Origin: Oceanobacillus_B kapialis
Lineage (GTDB): Bacteria > Bacillota > Bacilli > Bacillales > Amphibacillaceae
Reading direction: 5' to 3' (one strand)
Assembly: GCF_042685265.1 (NCBI RefSeq)
Contig: NZ_JBHUMX010000007.1
DNA length: 64,000 nucleotides
The translations under genes were made by a program, and so were the position numbers. The notes beneath the pieces were generated by a model that saw only the letters and a program-made list of their open reading frames with translations, was not told the DNA's origin and searched no databases. Numbering within the stretch: position 1 is the stretch's first letter; every line of letters begins with the position of its first letter. Positions 44,211 through 53,603 of the stretch are shown here, piece by piece.

Positions 44211-45146
44211 CTATAGATAAGCTTTCGCTTTTGTCGTGTTTGCAAAATGTGTCTTTGCACAGTTATTTAACACTTTTTCACCATGTTCTTTAATGAGTTT
44301 TGCAATAGTCTGATCCACTTTTTTAGAAGCCCCTTTGGGAATGGTGATACCAAGTTCTGTGGAAAGACGGTCCATTTCATCAAGGAATCGTGTTCGAGCA
44401 AGAATGGAACCAGCAGCAACTGCAATAGAATAGCTTTCTGCCTTTGTCATAAAATAGGTTTTCTCTGTAAGTGTATGACCTTCAGATCCTATGTGTCGCT
44501 TGTAAACAGCCGGTTCACAAAATTGGTCAATTAAGATGCCATCAAGTGCTTGGTCATCTACTTTCTTTAATAAGCTTTTAATCACTGAATGGTGGAGCAT
44601 TGCTTTCATTTTTCCTTGTGACCATCCTCTTGCCTGAAACCTGTTATACTTTTCATTTGGTAAAACCATCAGGGTATAAGGGATCTTTAGCTTTATAATC
44701 TCTTTGGATAGCTTTCTGATCATTGTGTCATGAAGGTTTTTAGAGTCTTTTACTCCCAATTGTCTTAGATGTTCAATTTGCTCCTTCGTTACATAAACAC
44801 CTGCCACTGTAATAGGGCCAAAGTAATCACCCGTACCAGCTTCATCCGTTCCAATATGGCTTTGAGCAAATAATGTAGCGGGTGGAGAGTATGAGGATTC
44901 CTTTTTTTTAGGGGGACTGGCAGTTTTTACAGATGTATACGGTTCTTGGTCCGTCCATTTCCCTGCTTCTATATCTGGACTGCTGCCTTGAAATAAGACC
45001 TTTCCAGACTTATAGGCGGTAATAACTGCGTGCTCGGTTTTTGCCCGAAAAACAGCCCCAGGTGGAGGGCTGGACATGCATTCATGGTAATGCTGTTTCA
45101 TTTTCATAACTGTTTCATTTGGAAACGTATGCACAGACTGTGGCAT
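44211..45146 (-). CDS. rnhC: Ribonuclease HIII
   Basis: Degrades RNA in RNA-DNA hybrids. N-terminal TBP-like domain (~1-90) typical of HIII; catalytic domain begins HIGTDEAGTGDYFGPI with the DE motif, continues with VKDSKNLHD and ILIDQF, and ends with a basic helix. 311 residues (B. subtilis 313). TAGGAGTTGAG precedes the ATG. Divergent from zapA. Confidence 0.95.
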   Translation of the reverse strand: MPQSVHTFPNETVMKMKQHYHECMSSPPPGAVFRAKTEHAVITAYKSGKVLFQGSSPDIEAGKWTDQEPYTSVKTASPPKKKESSYSPPATLFAQSHIGTDEAGTGDYFGPITVAGVYVTKEQIEHLRQLGVKDSKNLHDTMIRKLSKEIIKLKIPYTLMVLPNEKYNRFQARGWSQGKMKAMLHHSVIKSLLKKVDDQALDGILIDQFCEPAVYKRHIGSEGHTLTEKTYFMTKAESYSIAVAAGSILARTRFLDEMDRLSTELGITIPKGASKKVDQTIAKLIKEHGEKVLNNCAKTHFANTTKAKAYL

Positions 45147-45297
45147 TTACTCAACTCCTATTTTTCCGATAGATCGACTATAGCAAAAACCAACACGGAA
45201 GGAAACGGGTTTGTATAAAGATATCTCGGTTTCCTAATTCATGAACTTCGTGTTAAGATAAGATGAACAATTTTTTATTAGGCAGGAGGGTAATCCC

Positions 45298-45561
45298 GTG
45301 ACCCAGAATAATAAATCGCGGATCACTGTTGACATACATAATAAATCGTATACGATTGTTGGGGAAGAGCCTGCAAGCCACGTTCGCCTCGTAGCTAGTC
45401 TGGTTGATCAGAAAATGAGTGAAATACAGGAAGCGAACAGGCATCTTGATACAACTAAGCTTGCGGTACTTACCGCTGTAAATACCATGAATGATTATTT
45501 GAAATTAAAAGAGGATTACGCCATATTATTAGGTTCATTAAAAAAGAAAGAGGATAACTAA
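45298..45561 (+). CDS. zapA: Cell division protein ZapA
   Basis: Promotes FtsZ bundling at midcell. 87 residues; RITVDIHNKSYTIVGEE and the long C-terminal helix (LVDQKMSEIQEANRHLDTTKLAVLTAVN) that forms the coiled coil. GTG 45298 with GGAGGG upstream. Two nt before the next gene, hence co-transcribed. Confidence 0.93.
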   Translation: MTQNNKSRITVDIHNKSYTIVGEEPASHVRLVASLVDQKMSEIQEANRHLDTTKLAVLTAVNTMNDYLKLKEDYAILLGSLKKKEDN

Positions 45562-45563
45562 AT

Positions 45564-46103
45564 ATGTTCGATCTTATCATACTAATTATTTTGCTCTTTG
45601 GTTTACTTATAGGATTAAAGAGAGGTTTTATCCTACAGTTATTCCATTTGTTAGGGTTTATCGTTGCGCTCATAGCTGCGTCTCTTTATTATGACGACCT
45701 CGGCCCGCAACTAACCTTATGGATTCCTTATCCCGAAATGTCAGATGAAGGAGCTTGGGCGGGCTTTCTTCAGTCTCTTCCGCTAGAAAGCGGATTTTAT
45801 AATGCCATAGCCTTTGTATTAATATTTTTTGCTGTAAGGATTATCTTGCAAATTATAGCTTCCATGCTGGATTTTGTAGCGTCTCTGCCTGTTCTTAATT
45901 CAGTAAATAAAGCACTTGGTGCCGTGTTGGGATTTTTGGAGGTTTACTTGTTGCTTTTCATTGTACTGTATATATTAGCACTTACACCTGTTGCCGGTAT
46001 ACAGTCATGGATCAATAACTCATCTATCGCTCTCGGTATGTTAGAAAATACCCCTTATTTATCTGATAAGCTCAAGGAGCTTTGGTTTAATTCGGCAGGT
46101 TAA
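45564..46103 (+). CDS. yshB: CvpA family membrane protein (YshB)
   Basis: 179 residues, four membrane helices (~1-30, ~30-45, ~75-105, ~120-150). LIILIILLFGLLIGLKRGF is the CvpA start signature, and a GLKRGFILQLFHLLGF block follows. CvpA-like proteins are linked to colicin V production and envelope stress; the role in Bacillaceae is unclear. Same zapA-yshB-polX-mutS2 order as B. subtilis. Confidence 0.85.
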   Translation: MFDLIILIILLFGLLIGLKRGFILQLFHLLGFIVALIAASLYYDDLGPQLTLWIPYPEMSDEGAWAGFLQSLPLESGFYNAIAFVLIFFAVRIILQIIASMLDFVASLPVLNSVNKALGAVLGFLEVYLLLFIVLYILALTPVAGIQSWINNSSIALGMLENTPYLSDKLKELWFNSAG

Positions 46104-46130
46104 GAAAGCTGTTTTGGAAGTCATAAAAAA

Positions 46131-46286
46131 TTATCCCGCCTTAACTGGCAATAAGACCCCCACTTCATAAAGGCGGAAAATCAAGCATTCAAAGTAAGGG
46201 AACAAGTGCCAGTAAAGGTCCAATTCGTTCAACTAACAGATGGTGGGGAGGAAGGGAAGCCCCCACCAAATGAAGTTTCACTTTAT
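46131..46286 (+). repeat. Dispersed intergenic repeat, copy 3
   Basis: 156-bp copy, same orientation as copies 1 and 2. Stem 1: 46139-46152 with 46205-46218 (two mismatches). Stem 2: TGGTGGGG (46241-46248) with CCCCACCA (46261-46268), perfect. The alternative 5' pairing is CCGCC with GGCGG at 46172-46176, shifted but retained relative to copy 1. Confidence 0.87.
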
Positions 46287-46383
46287 GTTACGCACCATAG
46301 CAGACTGGTTCAAGTGGTAGTGATACGGTTGTATGTCATGTACAATAGGTATTAACTAGTTTGAATCAGTTTTTTTTAAGAGT

Positions 46384-46412
46384 AAAGAAAGTCTTTAAGT
46401 TAAGACTTCTTT
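46384..46412 (+). terminator. Weak terminator-like hairpin before polX
   Basis: AAAGAAAGTCTT / AAGACTTCTTT imperfect stem. The remainder of 46287-46465 shows no gene. Confidence 0.4.
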
Positions 46413-46465
46413 GTAAAAGATGGATAAAGACAAAAGCTCAATGTGAAGAAATGAAGGTGATATAA

Positions 46466-48184
46466 ATGACTGTGAATAAAAAAGATGTCATTAAGTTATT
46501 AGAAAAAATCGCAATTTATATGGAGTTAAAGGGAGAGAACAGTTTTAAGATAGCTGCATATCGAAGAGCAGCACAAGCCTTGGAAAAGGATGAAAGATCA
46601 CTTTCCGCTATAGAAGATTTTCAGAAAATTAATGGGATCGGAAAGGGTACTAGTGCCGTAATAGAAGATTTTGTGGGAAATGAAAAATCAGAGACGCTCA
46701 CGCAATTGGAGAAGGAAGTTCCTGCGGGGCTTGTTCCCCTTCTAGATCTGCCAGGGCTTGGCGGAAAAAAACTAGCTAAACTTTATCAGGAACTTGGGGT
46801 GACAGATGCTGGATCCTTAAAAGAGGCTTGTGAGAACGGACAGGTAGAAGCTCTAGCTGGGTTTGGGAAGAAATCTGCAGAAAAAATTCTCTCAGCACTA
46901 GAGGATGCTGGCAAACGACCAGAACGACTGCCGATTGCAATTATGCTTCCGATTGCAGAAAAGATTGAAGCATACTTACGCACCATAGAAGAAATTGAGG
47001 AATTTTCCAGGGCTGGCAGCCTTCGTAGAATGAGAGAAACCATAAAAGATATCGACTTTATTATTGCTACTGAACAACCAGCTGTTGTTCGAGATGCTCT
47101 TTTAACTATTGAAAATATAAAAGAAGTGATTGCGAAAGGAGATACAAAGGTATCCGTTACTATTGAGGATATTTACGACATTAATGTAGATTTTCGCATA
47201 GTGGAGAAAGCCGAGTTTGCTTCCACCTTGCATCACTTTACAGGTTCCAAGGATCATAATGTCGCGATGCGGCAGCTTGCCAAGTCCCGAGGGGAGAAAA
47301 TTAATGAATACGGGATAGATGTGGAAGAAACCGGCGAGACACTTCATTTCTCTACAGAAGAAGAATTCTTTAAGCATTTTGGTCTGGCTTATATTCCTCC
47401 TGAGGTAAGAGAAAATACAGGTGAAGTAGAGGAATTTCACGAGCCTAAAAGGCTGCTTGAACTTTCAGACATACATGGTGACTTGCATATGCATACAACA
47501 GCAAGTGATGGAGCTCAATCATTAGAGGAAATGGTTGAAGAAGCAAGGAGACGTAAGTATCGTTATATTGCTATCACCGACCACTCTAAGTATCTACGTG
47601 TAGCAAACGGACTAGATGAAGACCGCTTAAGAAAGCAAAGGGAAGAGATTGAGAAACTGAATAAGAAATATGAGGATATCCATATTTTTGCTGGTGTGGA
47701 GATGGATATTCGTCCAGATGGGACACTTGATTTCTCGGATGCATTTCTTCAGGAAATGGATTTTGTCATTGCTGCAATTCACTCCAATTTTAATCAATCA
47801 CAAGAAAAAATAATGGAACGTCTGTATGCTGCGCTTGAAAACCCTTATGTGTCATTGATTGCCCATCCTACAGGTAGACTTATCGGGAGAAGAGATGGCT
47901 ATAAAGTAGACTTGGACGAGTTAATAAAAAAAGCGAAAGCAACGAATACAGCACTTGAAATTAATGCTAATCCAAATCGTTTGGATATAGCGGCTGAATG
48001 GGCTCGTAAAGCTCAGGAACATGGAGTAACGCTAGCCATTAATACGGACGCTCACAATTATCAAATGCTTGAACACATGAAGTATGGAGTAGGTGTAGCC
48101 AGAAAAGGATGGATCGAAAAAGATACCGTTATGAATACATGGTCCAAGGAAAAGCTCCTGGATTACTTTTCGCGGAATAAATAA
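46466..48184 (+). CDS. polX: DNA polymerase/3'-5' exonuclease PolX
   Basis: Family X repair polymerase, 572 residues. Helix-hairpin-helix regions at ~45-150 (FQKINGIGKGTSAVIEDF, LPGLGGKKLAKLYQELG), polymerase palm with catalytic aspartates (IKDIDFIIAT, DINVDFRIV), and a C-terminal PHP domain from ~340 with DLHMHTTASDG, AITDHSKYL, GVEMDI and NTDAHN supplying metal-bound exonuclease activity. Starts at ATG 46466 (AAGGTGAT upstream), ends 24 nt before mutS2. Confidence 0.95.
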   Translation: MTVNKKDVIKLLEKIAIYMELKGENSFKIAAYRRAAQALEKDERSLSAIEDFQKINGIGKGTSAVIEDFVGNEKSETLTQLEKEVPAGLVPLLDLPGLGGKKLAKLYQELGVTDAGSLKEACENGQVEALAGFGKKSAEKILSALEDAGKRPERLPIAIMLPIAEKIEAYLRTIEEIEEFSRAGSLRRMRETIKDIDFIIATEQPAVVRDALLTIENIKEVIAKGDTKVSVTIEDIYDINVDFRIVEKAEFASTLHHFTGSKDHNVAMRQLAKSRGEKINEYGIDVEETGETLHFSTEEEFFKHFGLAYIPPEVRENTGEVEEFHEPKRLLELSDIHGDLHMHTTASDGAQSLEEMVEEARRRKYRYIAITDHSKYLRVANGLDEDRLRKQREEIEKLNKKYEDIHIFAGVEMDIRPDGTLDFSDAFLQEMDFVIAAIHSNFNQSQEKIMERLYAALENPYVSLIAHPTGRLIGRRDGYKVDLDELIKKAKATNTALEINANPNRLDIAAEWARKAQEHGVTLAINTDAHNYQMLEHMKYGVGVARKGWIEKDTVMNTWSKEKLLDYFSRNK

Positions 48185-48208
48185 GAAAGAAAAAGGAGTA
48201 ACACTTTT

Positions 48209-50557
48209 ATGAATGAACGAATCCTACGTGTCATGGAATTCGATAAAATTATAGATCAATTAAAAGACCTTGCAGCCACGTCTTTGGGTAAGCGTCTAGC
48301 CACGCAAACAAGGCCTTCTGTTGTAATGGATGAAGTTATCCAACTACAGAAGGAAACAGATGAAGCTACACAGATTGTCAGATTAAATGCTGAGGTGCCA
48401 CTTGGTGGGGTTTCTGACATAAGGGCCAGTATTAAACGCTCTGTTATTGGAGGAAGTTTAGGTACAGATGAATGCTTAGATGTTGCCAATACAATTTATG
48501 GTGGAAGGCAAGTAAAAGATTTTATTGGAAAGTTAGAAGAATCATACCCTATATTAGAAGAACTTGTTGAACAGATCACGTCTCTAAGAGAACTTGAGCA
48601 GTTAATAAAGAATTGTATCGACGATCATGGCTATGTCATGGATAGTGCTTCTCAAAAACTACGCGGTATCCGGTCTTCCATGAGAAACCTGGAAAGCAGG
48701 GTTCGAGATAAACTTGAGAATTACACGCGTACCAATAGCAATATGCTATCAGATGCAATTATTACGATTCGTAATGAGCGTTACGTGCTTCCTGTAAAGC
48801 AAGAATATAGAGGATCTATAGGTGGGATTGTTCATGATCAATCCTCATCAGGACAAACATTGTTTATGGAACCAAGGGCTGTAGTTGAGCTTAATAATCA
48901 GCTTCAAGAAGCGTCTGTAAAGGAAAAGCAAGAGATAGAACGAATTCTTCAAGACATTACTGGACAGATTGCATTAGAAGAAGCACCTTTATTAATCAAT
49001 GTCGAGGTCTTATCAAAAATTGACCTCATGTTTGCCAGGGCGAAATTGGGTAAACAGATGAAAGCTTCCATGCCAAAAATGAATAATAATGGGATTATAA
49101 AAATGCAGCAGGCAAGACATCCACTTATCCCGCAAGATGAAGTCGTTCCAAATGATGTTGAAATAGGGGAGTCTTATACCTCTATTGTGATTACAGGACC
49201 GAATACAGGTGGGAAAACAGTTACCCTTAAAATGATTGGTTTATGTACTTTAATGGCACAATCGGGTTTACAGGTTCCTGCTTTAGATGGTTGTGAACTT
49301 GCTGTTTTTCAGCATGTGTTCGCTGACATTGGTGACGAGCAATCCATTGAGCAAAATTTAAGTACTTTCTCCTCCCATATGACCAACATCGTAGATATTT
49401 TAAAAAAGGTTGATGACCAGACGCTCGTCTTATTTGATGAGCTAGGAGCAGGCACGGACCCACAAGAAGGGGCGGCGCTTGCCATGAGTATCCTTGATGA
49501 CGTAATAAGCCGGGGAGCTAGAGTAATTGCAACAACCCACTACCCTGAATTAAAGGCATATGGTTACAATAGAGAAAATGTAGTAAATGCTTCCGTGGAA
49601 TTTAATGTACAGACACTCCGACCAACCTATCGTTTACTAATTGGTGTCCCTGGTCGAAGTAATGCATTTGAAATATCCAGAAGGTTAGGGCTAGATTCAA
49701 ATGTAATTGATCAGGCGAAAGGACTAATTGGGGTCGATTCAAAGAGTGTGGAGAATATGATAGCCTCATTGGAAAATTCACAGCGTTCTGCAGAGGAGGA
49801 ATACGAAGAAGCACATCGAATTCTTATCGCTAGTGAAGAATTGCATCAGGATATTCAAAAAGCCTGGACTCAATTTGAACAAAAACGAGAAACGTTATAC
49901 AAAAAGGCTGAGGAAAAAGCAGAAAAAGCATTAGCTAAAGCCCGGGAAGAAGCAGAATTGATCGTGGACGAAATCCGTAAAATGAAGACGGAAACGAAGC
50001 TAAAAGAGCACGAATGGATCGAAGCAAAAAAGATGTTAGAAGACGCGCAGCCAAGGCTCCAACAAAAACCAAAAGAACAGCAATCTACCAGTACACAGTC
50101 ACAATCTAAGAAAGAAATAAAAGCAGGTGACGAGGTGAAACTCCTGTCACTAAATCAAAAAGGAACAATCGTGGAGAAAATAAGTGAAAAAGAGTTCCTT
50201 GTGCAAGTCGGGATCATGAAAGTGAAAATGAAACGGCAAGATCTGCAGCCAGTAGGGAAGCAAAAACAAACGTATGAAAAACCTCTTACAACAATTCGGG
50301 GTTCGAATTACCATGTCAGCACTGAACTTGATCTGCGTGGGGAAAGGTTTGAAGACGCGTTACTGAAGCTGGAAAAATATATTGATGACAGCTTGCTTGC
50401 AGGCTACGCCAAGGTTTCTATTATACATGGGAAGGGAACTGGCGCCCTTCGGAACGGCGTAAAAGAGTTTGTCAAGAAAAACCCACGAATTGCAGGGTCC
50501 AGGCCAGGTGAAGCAGGAGAAGGCGGAAGTGGTGTTACCGTCATAGAACTCCGTTAG
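48209..50557 (+). CDS. mutS2: Endonuclease MutS2
   Basis: MutS-like ATPase that acts on branched DNA and collided ribosomes rather than mismatches. 782 residues: clamp/core helices, ATPase with Walker A ITGPNTGGKTVTLK, Walker B LVLFDELGAGTDPQEG and ATTHYPELK, a coiled coil (~520-640), and a C-terminal Smr nuclease domain with ELDLRGERFEDAL and IIHGKGTGALR. AAAGGAG before the ATG. Confidence 0.97.
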   Translation: MNERILRVMEFDKIIDQLKDLAATSLGKRLATQTRPSVVMDEVIQLQKETDEATQIVRLNAEVPLGGVSDIRASIKRSVIGGSLGTDECLDVANTIYGGRQVKDFIGKLEESYPILEELVEQITSLRELEQLIKNCIDDHGYVMDSASQKLRGIRSSMRNLESRVRDKLENYTRTNSNMLSDAIITIRNERYVLPVKQEYRGSIGGIVHDQSSSGQTLFMEPRAVVELNNQLQEASVKEKQEIERILQDITGQIALEEAPLLINVEVLSKIDLMFARAKLGKQMKASMPKMNNNGIIKMQQARHPLIPQDEVVPNDVEIGESYTSIVITGPNTGGKTVTLKMIGLCTLMAQSGLQVPALDGCELAVFQHVFADIGDEQSIEQNLSTFSSHMTNIVDILKKVDDQTLVLFDELGAGTDPQEGAALAMSILDDVISRGARVIATTHYPELKAYGYNRENVVNASVEFNVQTLRPTYRLLIGVPGRSNAFEISRRLGLDSNVIDQAKGLIGVDSKSVENMIASLENSQRSAEEEYEEAHRILIASEELHQDIQKAWTQFEQKRETLYKKAEEKAEKALAKAREEAELIVDEIRKMKTETKLKEHEWIEAKKMLEDAQPRLQQKPKEQQSTSTQSQSKKEIKAGDEVKLLSLNQKGTIVEKISEKEFLVQVGIMKVKMKRQDLQPVGKQKQTYEKPLTTIRGSNYHVSTELDLRGERFEDALLKLEKYIDDSLLAGYAKVSIIHGKGTGALRNGVKEFVKKNPRIAGSRPGEAGEGGSGVTVIELR

Positions 50558-50578
50558 GGAAGAATAGGAGGAACGATA

Positions 50579-50986
50579 GTGGAAACTTTTTGGGAGAATG
50601 TTATCGTTGAAACGGCTGCAAGATACAGTGTGGTTATACTAGCCACACTCGTATTCCTTGCCGTATTTGAAACTGTTACTTCGTATAAAAACTGGGAGGA
50701 GATAAAGAAAGGGAATATGGCAGTTGCTATGGCCACAGGTGGAAAAATATTTGGTATTGCAACGATATTCCGCTTTTCCATTCAACACAACGATACCATG
50801 TTACAAAGTATCGGCTGGGGGTCCTTCGGGTTTTTGCTACTATTAATCGGTTATTTCATCTTTGAATTTCTCACACCAACAATCAAGGTAGATGAAGAAA
50901 TTGGGAAAGGAAACAAAGCGGTTGGATTTATCTCTATGATGATTTCAATTGGGCTCGCTTTTGTCATTGGTGTAAGTATAGAATAG
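50579..50986 (+). CDS. yshE: DUF350 membrane protein YshE
   Basis: 135 residues, four membrane helices in two DUF350-like halves, each with a basic/Gly-rich cytosolic segment (KKGNMAVAMATGGKIFG and GKGNKAVGFISMMISIG). Function unknown. GTG 50579 with AGGAGG at 50566-50571; follows mutS2 by 21 nt as in B. subtilis. Confidence 0.85.
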   Translation: METFWENVIVETAARYSVVILATLVFLAVFETVTSYKNWEEIKKGNMAVAMATGGKIFGIATIFRFSIQHNDTMLQSIGWGSFGFLLLLIGYFIFEFLTPTIKVDEEIGKGNKAVGFISMMISIGLAFVIGVSIE

Positions 50987-50998
50987 GGGGAAATGAGA

Positions 50999-51082
50999 AT
51001 GGTATTAGATAGACTGGCCAAAATATTGATTGTGGTTGCAATCATCTTCATGATTGTTGGAGTTTTTTATTTATTAAAATAA
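50999..51082 (+). CDS. Tiny single-pass membrane protein (27 aa)
   Basis: Short ORF just after yshE: ATG 50999 with AGGGGG (50985-50990) 8 nt upstream, overlapping the yshE stop region; an in-frame ATG at 50993 is too close. The product has a charged start (MVLDRLAK) and then a ~17-residue hydrophobic helix ending YLLK. Too short for homology; supported by ribosome site, spacing and the clear membrane segment. Confidence 0.5.
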   Translation: MVLDRLAKILIVVAIIFMIVGVFYLLK

Positions 51083-51159
51083 AAGTTACATAAAATTTTT
51101 AAAAATTGAAATTTACCGTTATAATGAAAATAGTATAGTAATAAAGGAGGAGATAAAGC

Positions 51160-52863
51160 ATGGGGCAAAATGAAAGATGGTTAAAGCATTATCCCCCTGA
51201 AATACCTACCAGTATTACGTATGACAGGAAGCCGCTGCACGCATTTCTTGAAGAAAGTGCTTCCCGTTACGCAAAAAAGAAAGCGCTTCATTTCATGGGG
51301 AAGGAGATCAGTTTTGAAGCATTATACGAAGAAGCCAAAAAGTTGGCCAGTTTTATGCAAGGAAAGGGTTTGAAAAAAGGGGATAAAGTAGCAATAATGC
51401 TCCCAAATTGCCCGCAAGCAGTGATCGGTTACTATGCAACACTCATGGCTGGTGCGGTAGTGGTCCAAACAAATCCTCTGTACAAGGAAAGGGAGCTGGA
51501 ATACCAGCTAGTTGATTCAGAAGCTAGCTTTATTATCTGCCTGGATATCCTTGTTCCTACCGTCACCAACGTACTCCCTAAAACGACAGTTAAGCACTCC
51601 ATTATTGCCAGTATTAAAGATTACTTGCCTTTTCCCAAGAACAAGCTTTATCCATTTATTCAAAAGAGGCAGTACAATATGGTAGTTAAAGTTGAAGATT
51701 CAGAGACTACACATAGCTGGCAGAGAGCCATAACCGAATCCGAAGCATCTTATGAGAAGGTGGAAATAGATCCAGTAGAGGATGTTGCTTTACTACAGTA
51801 CACCGGCGGTACTACAGGTTATCCGAAGGGTGTTATGCTCACCCATTATAACTTGGTATCTAATGTTCAAATGTGCGATGCGTGGCTTTATAACACAAGG
51901 GGCGAGGATGACATTGTTCTTGGTGTGTTACCTTTCTTTCATGTATACGGCATGACGACCGTAATGAACAATTGTATTATGGTAGGCTCTAAGATGGTAT
52001 TGTTGCCAAAGTTTGATGCAAAGCAGGTTCTAAAAACTATTGATAAACAAAAGCCCACCCTTTTTCCGGGAGCTCCAACCATCTATATTGGACTACTCAA
52101 TCACCCTGACCTTGGGAAATACGATTTATCATCTATAGAAGCTTGTATTAGTGGATCAGCTCCCCTCCCAACCGAAATACAAGAGCAATTTGAGCAATTA
52201 ACAGGTGGTAAATTGGTTGAAGGGTATGGTTTGACAGAAACATCTCCCGTCACCCATGCCAATTTTGTTTGGCAAAAAAGGGTTAATGGCAGCATTGGGG
52301 TACCTTGGCCAGATACAGAATGTAAAATTATGATACTAGAAACAAATGAAGAAGCTGAGGTAGGAGAAATAGGTGAAATTACAGTAAAAGGGCCACAAAT
52401 TATGAAAGGCTATTGGAATAATCAAGAAGAGACAGACTTAATTTTAAAAGATGGATGGCTATATACTGGAGATTTAGGGTATATGGATGAAGAAGGATAT
52501 TTCTATGTAGTCGATCGCAAAAAAGATATGATAATTGCGGGTGGTTATAATATTTATCCACGTGAAGTAGAAGAAGTGCTTTACGAGCATGAAGGGATTC
52601 AAGAGGTAGTGGTAGCAGGAGTACCAGATGTTTATCGAGGGGAAACTGTCAAAGCATATATTGTTCCTAAAAGTGGATCAGTAATAACGGAGGAAGAACT
52701 AAATAGCTTCTGCCGTAAGCATCTTGCAGCATACAAAGTTCCAAAAATTTATGAGTTTAGAAAAGAACTTCCGAAAACAGCAGTAGGAAAAATACTCAGA
52801 AGACAATTGGTCAATGAAGAAAAAGAGAAACAAAAGGAAGAAGATGCTGAAAAAGTTCAATAA
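51160..52863 (+). CDS. lcfA: Long-chain fatty acid-CoA ligase
   Basis: Activates fatty acids to acyl-CoA through an acyl-adenylate. 567 residues; the AMP loop YTGGTTGYPKGVMLTH, GYGLTETSP, YTGDLGYMDEEGYFYVVDR and the C-terminal Lys in PKTAVGKILRR are present. AGGAGG lies 9 nt before ATG 51160. Head of lcfA-fadR-fadB-etfB-etfA. No FadR box was found directly upstream. Confidence 0.96.
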   Translation: MGQNERWLKHYPPEIPTSITYDRKPLHAFLEESASRYAKKKALHFMGKEISFEALYEEAKKLASFMQGKGLKKGDKVAIMLPNCPQAVIGYYATLMAGAVVVQTNPLYKERELEYQLVDSEASFIICLDILVPTVTNVLPKTTVKHSIIASIKDYLPFPKNKLYPFIQKRQYNMVVKVEDSETTHSWQRAITESEASYEKVEIDPVEDVALLQYTGGTTGYPKGVMLTHYNLVSNVQMCDAWLYNTRGEDDIVLGVLPFFHVYGMTTVMNNCIMVGSKMVLLPKFDAKQVLKTIDKQKPTLFPGAPTIYIGLLNHPDLGKYDLSSIEACISGSAPLPTEIQEQFEQLTGGKLVEGYGLTETSPVTHANFVWQKRVNGSIGVPWPDTECKIMILETNEEAEVGEIGEITVKGPQIMKGYWNNQEETDLILKDGWLYTGDLGYMDEEGYFYVVDRKKDMIIAGGYNIYPREVEEVLYEHEGIQEVVVAGVPDVYRGETVKAYIVPKSGSVITEEELNSFCRKHLAAYKVPKIYEFRKELPKTAVGKILRRQLVNEEKEKQKEEDAEKVQ

Positions 52864-52948
52864 GCAAGGGCCTGTAGGGCTCCTGCCAGAAAAAGTTAGG
52901 ACAACCTATATCTATTGACAGATTTTATCTTAAAACGTAAAATATAAC

Positions 52949-52968
52949 ATGAATGATGATTCATTCAT
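52949..52968 (+). promoter_or_regulatory. FadR operator upstream of fadR
   Basis: ATGAATGATGATTCATTCAT is an 8-bp inverted repeat around a 4-bp centre, matching the TGAATGA...TCATTCA palindrome bound by B. subtilis FadR (YsiA). It lies 34 bp before fadR. Confidence 0.8.
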
Positions 52969-53001
52969 TTTTGTATTTACTGTATAGATTAGGAGATCAA
53001 G

Positions 53002-53589
53002 ATGAATAAACGAAAACCAAAGTACAATCAAATTATTGAGGCAGCAGTAGAGGTTATAGCAGAAAACGGCTACCATGCCTCGCAGGTATCTAAAATTGCA
53101 AAAAAGGCTGGTGTTGCGGACGGTACGATCTACCTTTATTTTAAAAACAAAGAAGACATCCTCGTTTCCGTGTTTGAAGAGAAAATGGGCCAATTTATAG
53201 AAAAAACGGAAATGACAATAGAACAAAAAGAAAACGCGAATGAAAAGCTTTTAGCTCTTATTGAAATGCATTTTCAACAATTGGCAAGTAATCCACTGTT
53301 GGCTGTTGTAACCCAATTGGAGCTTCGCCAGTCCAATCCTGCGTTAAGAATTAAAATTAATCAGGTTCTAAAACCTTATCTAATCGTTATTGACGGTATT
53401 ATTAAGGAAGGAATGCAGGATGGTACTTTTCGAAAAGATCTCAATCTGCGATTAGTAAGGCAAATGATATTCGGGACTTTGGATGAGACCGTGACAAACT
53501 GGGTAATGAAAGATAGAAAATATAACCTCATGGAGCAAGCATCTGATGTTCACCAGTTGTTGACAAACGGCCTCAAAGTGTCTAAATAA
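53002..53589 (+). CDS. fadR: TetR-family fatty acid degradation repressor FadR
   Basis: 195 residues. N-terminal HTH (~8-55: IIEAAVEVIAENGYHASQVSKIA, then GTIYLYFKNKEDIL) and an all-helical acyl-CoA-binding domain. In B. subtilis long-chain acyl-CoA releases FadR from its operators. The palindrome just upstream suggests autoregulation of fadR-fadB-etfBA. ATG 53002 with AGGAG upstream. Confidence 0.93.
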   Translation: MNKRKPKYNQIIEAAVEVIAENGYHASQVSKIAKKAGVADGTIYLYFKNKEDILVSVFEEKMGQFIEKTEMTIEQKENANEKLLALIEMHFQQLASNPLLAVVTQLELRQSNPALRIKINQVLKPYLIVIDGIIKEGMQDGTFRKDLNLRLVRQMIFGTLDETVTNWVMKDRKYNLMEQASDVHQLLTNGLKVSK

Positions 53590-53603
53590 AAAGGGGGAGA
53601 AAG

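Noticed and set aside
19388..46286. Reading the dispersed repeat as a CRISPR or an IS end
   Set aside because: Copies are kilobases apart with no spacer array, no cas or transposase genes, and no target-site duplications that I could see.
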